Assembly: GCA_044340485.1 (NCBI GenBank)
Contig: JBIITN010000030.1
Coordinates: 1 to 18,304 of the forward strand
Reading direction: 5' to 3'
DNA: 18,304 nt
From: UBA2093 sp044340485
GTDB lineage: Bacteria > Actinomycetota > Acidimicrobiia > Acidimicrobiales > Ilumatobacteraceae
Shown: piece by piece, positions 6,836-13,301 of the stretch
Numbering within the stretch: the stretch's first letter is position 1
How the letters are laid out: the number at the start of each line of letters is the position of its first letter
Translations under genes and position numbers: made by a program
The notes under the pieces: generated by a model
Databases searched by the model: none
The model's input: the letters and a program-made list of their open reading frames with translations, nothing else
Told to the model about the DNA's origin: nothing

Positions 6836-7900
6836 ATGACAGACATGTCATCGTCGGCCAGTTCCGAGTCCCCACGTTCTGAATCTTTGGGTACTGCCCC
6901 TACTCGCAATCATTCTCGGACCCAGTCGTCATGGCGTTACGCAGTCTCCATGTTGCTGTCGGTTCTCGCTGGCGCGTCATTGCTCCTTGCCAGCGTTGGC
7001 TTGTGGGTCAATAACACAGTCTTTAATAGTGAGCGGTTTTCGTCCACAGTGGAAAAAACCTTGGATGATCCTGAAGTCAATGCAGCACTTAGTCGCTATC
7101 TCGTGAACCAATTGATGGACAATCTCGACATAGAGGATTCTATTTCCAACATTCTTCCAGACGAGTTAGAAGGCTTGTCTCCAGTTCTCGTGGGGGCGGT
7201 GCGCAATGTCGTAGAAGAAGGCGTTCAGACAGTGCTTGCTGACCAGCGGGTGCAAGACGTCGTCACTGATCAAGTGAAGCGGTCGCATAAAACACTGATG
7301 GTGGTACTTGAAAATAAAGGTCCTCTTGGTGATGCTATATCCACCGACGGGAACAAGGTGGTTCTAGATCTTGCAGTAGTGCTCGAGCGTGCGGTTGAAG
7401 ACGTCGAGCGGGCAGGCGTTTTGTTGGATCGTCTCGATTTGCCAGAGGACTTTGGCAAATTGGTGGTGTATGAAGGTGATGCAGTCGAGAGTTCCTCCAA
7501 CATCTTGCGCGCTGCTCAAGATGGTTTGTCTCTCTTTAAGCGTTTGTTATGGCTTTTTATAATCGCTGCACCAATTTTGACGGCTGGCGCCATCTACATC
7601 GCTTCTAGTCGTCGACATGCGGTTCGTCGGTTGGGCATTGTGTTCGCTGCAGTCGCTGGCGCCGTGGTGTGGACACTGTCTCAAGTGGGACCCGCGGTCG
7701 GAAACATGATTTCCAACCCAGAGGCTCGACCTGCCGCAGAGAAGGTGGTTGATGCATTTTTGTCACGGTTGCAGGGATTTAGTTGGTTCCTTTTTTGGAT
7801 CTCGTTGATCGTTATTTTCGTGACCACGTTTTACAATCAGATCATGGCGCAGTATCGAAAGTACAAGACTTCAGACAGCGATAGCTCGCCAGGTAGCTGA
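6836..7900 (+). CDS. integral membrane protein with large extracytoplasmic loop
   Basis: A 354-residue protein with a Ser/Thr-rich cytosolic N-terminus (residues 1-32) and a first membrane helix at about 35-58. A soluble, acidic, helix-rich segment of about 175 residues (60-235) follows. Three further helices lie at about 236-258, 266-287 and 312-336, and a short polar tail ends the protein. The arrangement resembles uncharacterised actinobacterial membrane proteins with a long external loop; I do not recognise a named function. The start at 6836 lacks a clear Shine-Dalgarno, and an in-frame ATG three codons on (6845) is an alternative. The stop shares one base with the ATG of the SRAP gene (TGATG), so the two are cotranslated. 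Confidence 0.82.
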   Translation: MTDMSSSASSESPRSESLGTAPTRNHSRTQSSWRYAVSMLLSVLAGASLLLASVGLWVNNTVFNSERFSSTVEKTLDDPEVNAALSRYLVNQLMDNLDIEDSISNILPDELEGLSPVLVGAVRNVVEEGVQTVLADQRVQDVVTDQVKRSHKTLMVVLENKGPLGDAISTDGNKVVLDLAVVLERAVEDVERAGVLLDRLDLPEDFGKLVVYEGDAVESSSNILRAAQDGLSLFKRLLWLFIIAAPILTAGAIYIASSRRHAVRRLGIVFAAVAGAVVWTLSQVGPAVGNMISNPEARPAAEKVVDAFLSRLQGFSWFLFWISLIVIFVTTFYNQIMAQYRKYKTSDSDSSPGS

Positions 7901-8592
7901 TGTGTGGGCGCTTCGTGCGTAGCTTTACAGTGGACGAGTTGATTCTTGAAATTAACGAAGTAGTTCCATCTGTTCAGGTAATAAACGATGCTCCTGGTTA
8001 TTCGTGGAAGCCACATTTCAATCTCGCACCGTCAACTGTCATTCCAGTGGTGAGTTTTCGAAATGGAAGGGTCGTCGTTGAATCGATGAGATGGGGATTT
8101 GATTCTGGAGTTGGTTCTCAGTTGGTTATTAATGCGCGCGCCGAATCCATTGCGGAGAAACCAATGTTTCGAAATCTATTGCCAAGGTACAGATGCGTCG
8201 TACCGATGGATGGCTTTTATGAGTGGCATCGTGATGGAAAACGCAAAACGCCTTTTTATGTTGCCAGGGAGGACTCGCAAAGAATGTGGGTTGCTGGTGT
8301 GTGGAGGCAATTTGGCGAAGAATCTCGCGCCCAAGTGGTACTTCTCACAAAAGAATCAGAAGAACCTCTACAGAGTGTTCATCATCGCTCTCCGTGTCAA
8401 CTAACGATGAATGATGCGTTGACCTGGACCACAGATGATGAGGTCCCACAAGACCTTTTCCACCCAGATGCGGGACCACGGTTGTCCATTCATAGGGTGA
8501 GCAGTGAGGTGAATACCGTGCGAAATAATCTCCCCGATCTTATCGTGGCGACAGCCGATGACGATGAGGGCCAGTTGGGTCTATTCGACTGA
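7900..8592 (+). CDS. SRAP-domain protein (YedK/HMCES type)
   Basis: A 230-residue SOS-response-associated peptidase-like protein that, in its family, forms a covalent thiazolidine crosslink through Cys2 with abasic sites in single-stranded DNA, shielding them. The catalytic set is visible: Met-Cys2-Gly-Arg-Phe at the start (Met1 is removed to expose Cys2), Asn78 in INARAES, Glu108 in DGFYEW and His161 in VHHRSP. The sequence PHFNLAPST (residues 38-46) is also typical. The ATG at 7900 is therefore certain. It is coupled to the upstream membrane protein gene by a one-base overlap, and its last 12 bases overlap the convergent HIT gene. No SOS box is seen because it has no promoter of its own here. 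Confidence 0.94.
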   Translation: MCGRFVRSFTVDELILEINEVVPSVQVINDAPGYSWKPHFNLAPSTVIPVVSFRNGRVVVESMRWGFDSGVGSQLVINARAESIAEKPMFRNLLPRYRCVVPMDGFYEWHRDGKRKTPFYVAREDSQRMWVAGVWRQFGEESRAQVVLLTKESEEPLQSVHHRSPCQLTMNDALTWTTDDEVPQDLFHPDAGPRLSIHRVSSEVNTVRNNLPDLIVATADDDEGQLGLFD

Positions 8593-8985
8593 GGACAGGG
8601 CCTTCATGATTGCCAAAGAATGTGTTTCTAATTCTTCACGTGTCACTGAGGCTGCTGCATTTGAAAAGTCAACATCAGCCATTGTTTGAGTGGGAATGAG
8701 ATGAAGGTGGCAATGGTCCACCTCGTAACCGGCAATGATGAGCCCCACTCGAACGCAAGGATGCGAGACTTTAAGCGCACGACCCAGTCTGTGGGCGACG
8801 TGTAATACATGAATTGCAAGATCTGTTGGTAGATCCGTCCATTCGTCAATCTCGTCGCGCGGAACAACAAGTACATGACCTGGAGCAATTGGATTTATAG
8901 ACATGAACGCGACACAGCGTTCGTCTTTATAGACAAAAGTTCCTGGAATTTCACCGTTAATTATTTTGGTGAAAATCGTGGTCAT
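8581..8985 (-). CDS. HIT-family nucleotide hydrolase/transferase
   Basis: A 134-residue histidine-triad protein. The triad motif His91-x-His93-x-His95 (DHCHLHLIP) is the nucleotide-phosphate catalytic site. The N-terminal TIFTKIINGEIPGTFVYKDE and NPIAPGHVLVVPR are characteristic of the HINT branch, which hydrolyses AMP-lysine or adenosine phosphoramidates. The loop before the triad (GLIIAGYEVD) lacks the NxGxxAGQ-type sequence of classical HINT proteins, so the substrate is uncertain. The start ATG overlaps the SDR gene stop as ATGA, giving an SDR-HIT operon on the minus strand. Its stop (TAG) lies inside the 3' end of the SRAP gene, a 12-base convergent overlap. Confidence 0.92.
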   Translation of the reverse strand: MTTIFTKIINGEIPGTFVYKDERCVAFMSINPIAPGHVLVVPRDEIDEWTDLPTDLAIHVLHVAHRLGRALKVSHPCVRVGLIIAGYEVDHCHLHLIPTQTMADVDFSNAAASVTREELETHSLAIMKALSSVE

Positions 8986-9794
8986 GCGTGATATCCACCA
9001 GAAACACTAATTATTTCCCCGGTGCAATAACTTGCTTCTGGGCCCACGAGGAAGCGGACCATTTCAGCGAGTTCCTCGGCGCGTGCCATACGGCCGATGG
9101 GAATTGCGGTGGTAATCATCGCTTTTATGTTTTCACTGAGTGGAGTGAGAAGAGGCGTATCGACATATCCAGGACAAACAGCATTGACGCGAATACCAAG
9201 ATGGGCGGTTTCATACGCTGCAGCCTTAGTGAGAGCGATGATTGAGGATTTGGCGACTGAGTAGTCAGGTGCTGAGGGGTTGGTGTACAGGCCAAGTACG
9301 GATGAAATGTTGACAATTGCCCCGGAGCGTTGCGGTTGCATGTGTCGCAAAGCAGCGCGACACCCATAAAACGCACCGTACAGGTGAACCTTGATCATTC
9401 GATCCCAATTCTCATCAGAGAGATCGACGAGATAGTTCATGGCCTTCATCCCCGAGATGTCGCCAGACATTCGTTTCATCTCGTTTGCTACACCTTCTTC
9501 GAATTTTTCGCCCGCATCGGGTGGAGCAATTCCCGCATTGTTGATGAGGATGTCGAGACGTCCATAGTCTGCAACTGTTTTGTCGACCGCCGCATCAAAG
9601 GCTGAGCTATCAGTGACGTCGAACACTGCTGTCGAACCACCGAGTTCTTGTGCAATCTTCTCAGCGGCATCGGCGTTCATGTCGTTGATAACGATGATTG
9701 CGCCATCGCGAGCCAAACGTCTTGCAAAGGCTGCGCCGAGTCCTGATGCGCCACCGGTGATAAATGCGATTTGTCCGTCTAGAGGTAAAGCCAT
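8982..9794 (-). CDS. short-chain dehydrogenase/reductase
   Basis: A 270-residue classical SDR oxidoreductase using NAD(P). The cofactor loop TGGASGLG is at residues 13-20, NNAG at 85-88, and the catalytic Ser164/165-Tyr178-Lys182 set in NISS and YSVAK. Asp38 at the end of the second strand favours NAD over NADP (inference). Relative to FabG-type enzymes there is an extra segment of roughly 25-30 residues between NNAG and the next helix (about 95-125, GEKFEEGVANEMKRM), of unknown meaning. The substrate is unknown; acyl or steroid-like alcohols are possible. A TAGTCT hexamer lies 6 bases before the ATG with no Shine-Dalgarno, suggesting a leaderless start. The HIT gene follows with a 4-base overlap. 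Confidence 0.93.
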   Translation of the reverse strand: MALPLDGQIAFITGGASGLGAAFARRLARDGAIIVINDMNADAAEKIAQELGGSTAVFDVTDSSAFDAAVDKTVADYGRLDILINNAGIAPPDAGEKFEEGVANEMKRMSGDISGMKAMNYLVDLSDENWDRMIKVHLYGAFYGCRAALRHMQPQRSGAIVNISSVLGLYTNPSAPDYSVAKSSIIALTKAAAYETAHLGIRVNAVCPGYVDTPLLTPLSENIKAMITTAIPIGRMARAEELAEMVRFLVGPEASYCTGEIISVSGGYHA

Positions 9795-9800
9795 GTGACA

Positions 9801-9820
9801 AGACTAATGATCATTACGAT
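9801..9820. promoter_or_regulatory. divergent leaderless promoters with 12-bp palindrome
   Basis: The 32-base gap between the SDR gene and the phosphatidyltransferase gene contains the perfect palindrome TAATGATCATTA (9805-9816). A minus-strand -10-like TAGTCT (9806-9801) lies 6 bases before the SDR ATG. A plus-strand TACGAT (9815-9820) lies 6 bases before the GTG at 9827. The two -10 elements overlap opposite ends of the palindrome, so one bound protein could control both genes. Confidence 0.4.
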
Positions 9821-9826
9821 GGGGTC

Positions 9827-10408
9827 GTGAACAAGTGGCGCGTCTTCACCGTACCGAACCTGATATCGATAGTGCGCTTAGCCGGAATCCCGTGGTTTGT
9901 AGTGTTGCTCTCAGATGATCGGATTTTGGCTGCAGCGTGGCTACTTGCCGTTATCGGTTGGTCAGATGTGCTCGACGGCTACCTTGCTCGGAAGTTAAAC
10001 CAAGTGAGCGCCTTTGGGGCAATACTTGATCCCGTCGTCGATCGTGCGGTCTTTTTGGGTGGCGTAGGAGCCGCCGTCTATTACGACTATTTTCCATTTT
10101 GGATTGCAATCGTCATCTTGGTGCGTGAAGCAGGTATCGCTCTTTTGATGATTGGTGCGACTCTGCTTGGTATGGAGAGATTTTCCGTCACTAAGTCTGG
10201 TAAATACTCGGCTTTTGCGTTGTTGTGGGCTGTGACCTGGATGATCGGGGGGGAAGCAGGTGGATTTTGGCGGGTGCTTGGTGCCACCGGTTGGCTCATG
10301 GTGTTTCCAGCCATCATTTTTAGTTACTACACATTGTTATTCCAATATGTGCCACTTGTTCGGCGTCATCTGAAAACGGGACGGGCGTCTCGGCGCGTAC
10401 TACCGTAA
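9827..10408 (+). CDS. pgsA: CDP-alcohol phosphatidyltransferase (PgsA-like)
   Basis: A 193-residue membrane enzyme that transfers a phosphatidyl group from CDP-diacylglycerol to an alcohol, probably glycerol-3-phosphate on the way to phosphatidylglycerol. The family motif is complete: Asp47-x2-Asp50-Gly51-x2-Ala54-Arg55-x8-Gly64-x3-Asp68-x3-Asp72. TVPNLISIVRLAGIP at the N-terminus and about five hydrophobic helices also fit. I choose the GTG at 9827 because VNKWRVFTVPN matches the family N-terminus and a TACGAT -10 lies 6 bases upstream; an in-frame ATG at 9764 would run into the divergent SDR gene. In mycobacteria pgsA2 lies near gcvH-garA. The acceptor alcohol (glycerol-P, inositol-P or PG) cannot be fixed from the motif alone. 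gcvH starts 5 bases downstream. Confidence 0.9.
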   Translation: MNKWRVFTVPNLISIVRLAGIPWFVVLLSDDRILAAAWLLAVIGWSDVLDGYLARKLNQVSAFGAILDPVVDRAVFLGGVGAAVYYDYFPFWIAIVILVREAGIALLMIGATLLGMERFSVTKSGKYSAFALLWAVTWMIGGEAGGFWRVLGATGWLMVFPAIIFSYYTLLFQYVPLVRRHLKTGRASRRVLP

Positions 10409-10413
10409 AGGTC

Positions 10414-10791
10414 ATGAACGTTCCAGAGGATCTCCATTACACATCTGATCATGAGTGGGTAAAAGTTACTGGAGCCACGGTTCGAATTGGTATTACTGAT
10501 TATGCCCAAGACGCGCTTGGAGACGTGGTATTCATTCAGTTGCCCACGACGGGTGCGTCAGTAAATGCACATGACAGTTTCTCCGAGATTGAAAGCACAA
10601 AGTCGGTCAACGATGTGTATGCTCCGGTTGCTGGCACTGTCATCGCAATTAATGACGACCTCTCGTCATCTCCTGAGCTTTTGAATACTGACCCGTATGG
10701 CCGAGGATGGATCTGCGAGATTGAATCTTCAAATGTTGACGTCAGCGAATTGTTGACCCCAGCGCAATATCGCGAATTGATTGGAGCATAA
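10414..10791 (+). CDS. gcvH: glycine cleavage system H protein
   Basis: A 125-residue lipoyl carrier that shuttles the aminomethyl group between the P, T and L proteins of the glycine cleavage system. The lipoylation site is Lys63 in EIESTKSVND. The N-terminus DLHYTSDHEWVKV and the C-terminal half (PELLNTDPYGRGWICEIE) are classical. Length is normal. A Shine-Dalgarno AAAGG overlaps the stop codon of the preceding phosphatidyltransferase gene. It is the second gene of the phosphatidyltransferase-gcvH-FHA-MerR-DUF151 operon, and only 8 bases separate it from the FHA gene. No glycine riboswitch precedes it, in contrast to gcvP. Confidence 0.97.
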   Translation: MNVPEDLHYTSDHEWVKVTGATVRIGITDYAQDALGDVVFIQLPTTGASVNAHDSFSEIESTKSVNDVYAPVAGTVIAINDDLSSSPELLNTDPYGRGWICEIESSNVDVSELLTPAQYRELIGA

Positions 10792-10799
10792 CGATCGCG

Positions 10800-11291
10800 A
10801 TGTCGTACGTATTCTGCAATCGCTGTGGCCATCGCAATCCTCCTACATCAGGGTTTTGTTCTGCCTGTGGCTCGGTTCTTGACGTCGTCAACGATCGAAC
10901 GATCACTTTGGCGAAAGTGGACCCACTCCTTGACGCTCCTGGCCCAAGCGATGATGTGCACATCAATCTCAATGAGATTGCTCCAGGTCAAGGCATTCTT
11001 GTTATTCGTTCTGGGGATCGTGTCGGGCAACAATTCGTGTTGAACAAAACCGTCACAACTATTGGCAGACATCCAGATAGCGACATTTCGCTTGATGACA
11101 TCACAGTGTCGCGTCGCCATGTTGAAATCACTCATAATGACAACCGCTACATAGCGTCTGATACCGGTTCCTTGAATGGTACGTATGTAAATCAACGTCG
11201 AGTTGATTCTGCAGAACTGCGTCAAGGAGATGAGCTGCAGATTGGAAAGTACCGCTTTGTTTTTCTTGAGCATGCTGAGGATGTGCGGTGA
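10800..11291 (+). CDS. garA: zinc-ribbon FHA protein, GarA/OdhI-like
   Basis: A 163-residue signalling protein. In relatives, GarA/OdhI binds and inhibits 2-oxoglutarate dehydrogenase and glutamate enzymes and is switched off when its N-terminal threonines are phosphorylated by a PknB/PknG-type kinase. The FHA domain (about 66-157) is very GarA-like: GRHPDSDISLDDITVSRRH with Arg90, Ser104, Arg105 and His107, then SLNGTYVN with Asn126-Gly127-Thr128, and QIGKYRFVFL. The N-terminus differs from GarA. A zinc ribbon (Cys6-x2-Cys9, Cys20-x2-Cys23) precedes a segment NDRTITLAKVDPLLDAP (31-47) that lines up with the ETTS phospho-site region, with Thr34 and Thr36 as candidates. The stop overlaps the next gene's GTG as GTGA. 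The family assignment is firm; the target enzymes are inferred. Confidence 0.9.
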   Translation: MSYVFCNRCGHRNPPTSGFCSACGSVLDVVNDRTITLAKVDPLLDAPGPSDDVHINLNEIAPGQGILVIRSGDRVGQQFVLNKTVTTIGRHPDSDISLDDITVSRRHVEITHNDNRYIASDTGSLNGTYVNQRRVDSAELRQGDELQIGKYRFVFLEHAEDVR

Positions 11292-12190
11292 GCGAACGGA
11301 ACTTCTTGTCCATCGGTGAAGTGTTGGCGTTGCTTTTGGATGAGTTTCCTGATGTCACTATTTCGAAGATCAGATTTCTTGAAAGCCAAGGCCTCATCGA
11401 ACCTGAGAGAACCGCATCTGGGTATCGACGCTTTAGTGTGGCTGAGGTTGAACGTCTGAAATACATCTTGCGGGAACAGAGAACCAATTACCTGCCATTG
11501 CGCGTTATCAAGGATCGACTTGAAGATGAGACCAGTGACATCAGTCGGGAACTACGGCTCGTCACTGAAGCGAGTACAGCGTCACACCCTTCGGGACGAA
11601 CCAACGTGCCCCGTCCACAACCGATAGCAGCAGATCCATCGCTCGGAATCGTTGCTGATAAGTCTCCAAGAACAGAGTCAACAAATAACATTGAACGACC
11701 AGGACCTGGTGACCAACCTTTGGTCGTATTGGAACAAGACATCATTGCGTCCCCAACATTGGCAAAAGAAAACCGGAAGATAGCTAAGAGACACGCAGAC
11801 TCCACTGAGTCTCTTGCAAGGGAAGACCTGCTTAAGCAAGTGCACGCGGATCCCGAACTACTTGCCGAGTTGGAGCGTATGGGGCTCATTGCAGGCCATG
11901 ATGTAGGTGACACCACATTTTTCGATCCGCAATCGGCAGCAGTTGCAGAGGCAGCGGTACGTTTCCAAGAACTCGGAATTGATGCACGTCATTTGCGAAC
12001 TTGGAAGACATCGACAGACCGTGAAATTAATCTATTTGAACAGAGAATCTTGCCACTTCTAAGGCAGCGCAATCCTGCATCACGCGATGAGGCGATTCAG
12101 ATGTTGGAAGAGTTCGTAGCATTGGGTGGTGCAGTGCGAGATGCATTGCTGGCACGAGAAGTGAGTCGCCTTATGGAAGGTCGTCACTAA
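11288..12190 (+). CDS. ftsR: MerR-family regulator, FtsR-like
   Basis: A 300-residue transcription regulator with an N-terminal MerR winged helix (about residues 6-80: LSIGEVLALLLDEFPDVTISKIRFLE, GLIEPERTASGYRRF). Its position directly after the garA-like gene matches FtsR (Rv1828), which in corynebacteria activates ftsZ. A proline-, serine- and acid-rich linker of roughly 90 residues (95-185) separates the DNA-binding domain from the C-terminal helical region (ELLAELERMGLIAGHD to the end). This makes it longer than the mycobacterial protein, which is about 250 residues. It starts with GTG at 11288, overlapping the FHA stop by 4 bases, and its stop shares one base with the DUF151 gene. The target promoter is not in the window. 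Confidence 0.9.
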   Translation: MSERNFLSIGEVLALLLDEFPDVTISKIRFLESQGLIEPERTASGYRRFSVAEVERLKYILREQRTNYLPLRVIKDRLEDETSDISRELRLVTEASTASHPSGRTNVPRPQPIAADPSLGIVADKSPRTESTNNIERPGPGDQPLVVLEQDIIASPTLAKENRKIAKRHADSTESLAREDLLKQVHADPELLAELERMGLIAGHDVGDTTFFDPQSAAVAEAAVRFQELGIDARHLRTWKTSTDREINLFEQRILPLLRQRNPASRDEAIQMLEEFVALGGAVRDALLAREVSRLMEGRH

Positions 12191-12675
12191 TGAAATTGAT
12201 GACTGTCGAGGGCATCCGAGTAGATCGCTTGTCGAATAGCCCAGCTATGACGCTCAAGGAAGCAGATTCACCACACCGCATGATCGAAATTTTCATCGGT
12301 TCACCTGAGGCGGCGTCAATCCACGCTGCGATGGAAGGTGCTGAAATGCCGCGTCCTTTGACTCATGATTTATTTGTGTTGACATTGGAGCGGTTGCAAG
12401 TAGATATCGCCCACGTTGTTCTCACAGAAGTGCGGAACGGAACCTACTTCGCTGAACTAGTGGTGAAGACGGCGGCAGAGCAGTATTCACTGTCGTGTCG
12501 ACCTTCTGATGCAGTTGCCATTGCGGTGAGGGCCGATTGTCCGGTGTATGCCTCTGAAGTCCTACTCGACGAGGTGGGTGAGATCAGCGATGAAGACTCA
12601 GAGATTGCAATTTTGGACGAATTCAAGGAGTTCATTGACACAATTCGCCCGGAAGATTTCGAATTAGGGGATTAA
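12190..12675 (+). CDS. DUF151 bifunctional-nuclease family protein
   Basis: A 161-residue DUF151 (BFN) protein. Family features include HRMIEIFIGSPEAASI near residues 29-44, the RPLTHDL motif near 55-61, AELVVKT near 88-94 and SCRPSDAVAIAVRADCPVYAS near 101-121. Plant and archaeal relatives were reported to cleave DNA or RNA, but the role in actinobacteria (Rv1829 in this position) is not settled. The acidic C-terminal tail (EISDEDSEIAILDEFKEF) is usual. Its ATG uses the last base of the ftsR-like stop codon (TAATG), so translation is coupled. A small GGGG/CCCC dyad overlaps the stop codon but has no T-run. Confidence 0.92.
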   Translation: MKLMTVEGIRVDRLSNSPAMTLKEADSPHRMIEIFIGSPEAASIHAAMEGAEMPRPLTHDLFVLTLERLQVDIAHVVLTEVRNGTYFAELVVKTAAEQYSLSCRPSDAVAIAVRADCPVYASEVLLDEVGEISDEDSEIAILDEFKEFIDTIRPEDFELGD

Positions 12676-12688
12676 CCCCCATTGCCCG

Positions 12689-12717
12689 TTGACCTTGCAG
12701 GAGTTGGGTCGTAGTGT
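12689..12717 (+). promoter_or_regulatory. candidate sigma-70-type promoter of the second MerR gene
   Basis: TTGACC (12689-12694) and TAGTGT (12712-12717) are 17 bases apart, a good match to housekeeping actinobacterial promoters (TTGAC-n17-TANNNT). It lies in the 121-base gap after DUF151, which shows the second MerR gene and gcvT can be transcribed separately. The palindrome CTACGTAG (12725-12732) would cover the transcription start and could be an operator. Confidence 0.5.
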
Positions 12718-12796
12718 CTTACACCTACGTAGTTTGACTGAGTGGGCCAATGCAGTTTTGTGGGGCTCACCCAGTCCATAACCAGATTGAGTTTGC

Positions 12797-13255
12797 ATGT
12801 CACTTCAACCAGATGAGACCTATAGCGGAACTCGCGCGGCGCAAATCGTTGGCATCTCATACCGTCAACTTGATTACTGGGCGCGCACAGACCTAATGCG
12901 CCCGAGTGGCTCAGACGCGACAGGCAGTGGTAGTCGGCGTCAATACACCTATCGCGATTTGTTAGAGCTCAAGGTCATCAAGAAACTGATTGATGCCGGT
13001 ATTCGTTTGGAATCAGTCCGCGATGTGTTTGCGTATCTGCGCAATCATGTCGATAGCGATATCAGTGCAGCTCATATAGTCATTGAAGGGTCTTCGGTCA
13101 TCTTGTGTGATGGTGAAGAACTCATCGACATTCTTCGTGGTGGGCAAGGGGTATTGAATGTACTTCCACTGTCGGGCGTACGAGAAGAAATTGATCGTGA
13201 GATCGTGTCGTTGCAGCCCACGCAAAAACCATCTCCTCATCGCGTCGCAATGTGA
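12797..13255 (+). CDS. MerR-family regulator (Rv1830-like)
   Basis: A 152-residue MerR-type DNA-binding protein. The winged helix covers about residues 9-75 (YSGTRAAQIVGISYRQLDYWARTDLMRPS, then SRRQYTYRDLLELKVIKKLIDAGIRLESV). The remainder (AHIVIEGSSVILCDGEELIDILRGGQGVLNVLPL) is the short effector/dimer segment seen in the paralogue that follows DUF151 in mycobacteria, here shorter than the roughly 225-residue Rv1830. No conserved cysteines for metal sensing are present. It has its own likely promoter at 12689-12717. No Shine-Dalgarno is obvious before the ATG. gcvT follows after 46 bases, so gcvT may be cotranscribed or controlled by this protein. Confidence 0.9.
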   Translation: MSLQPDETYSGTRAAQIVGISYRQLDYWARTDLMRPSGSDATGSGSRRQYTYRDLLELKVIKKLIDAGIRLESVRDVFAYLRNHVDSDISAAHIVIEGSSVILCDGEELIDILRGGQGVLNVLPLSGVREEIDREIVSLQPTQKPSPHRVAM

Positions 13256-13301
13256 CAATTGTTCTTACAGAGCACATACACGTAATAATTGGTTAATCGA
13301 A

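Noticed and set aside
12667..12680. GGGG-ATTAA-CCCC dyad at the DUF151 stop codon
   Set aside because: A stem of four G-C pairs with no T-run, overlapping a stop codon; likely incidental.
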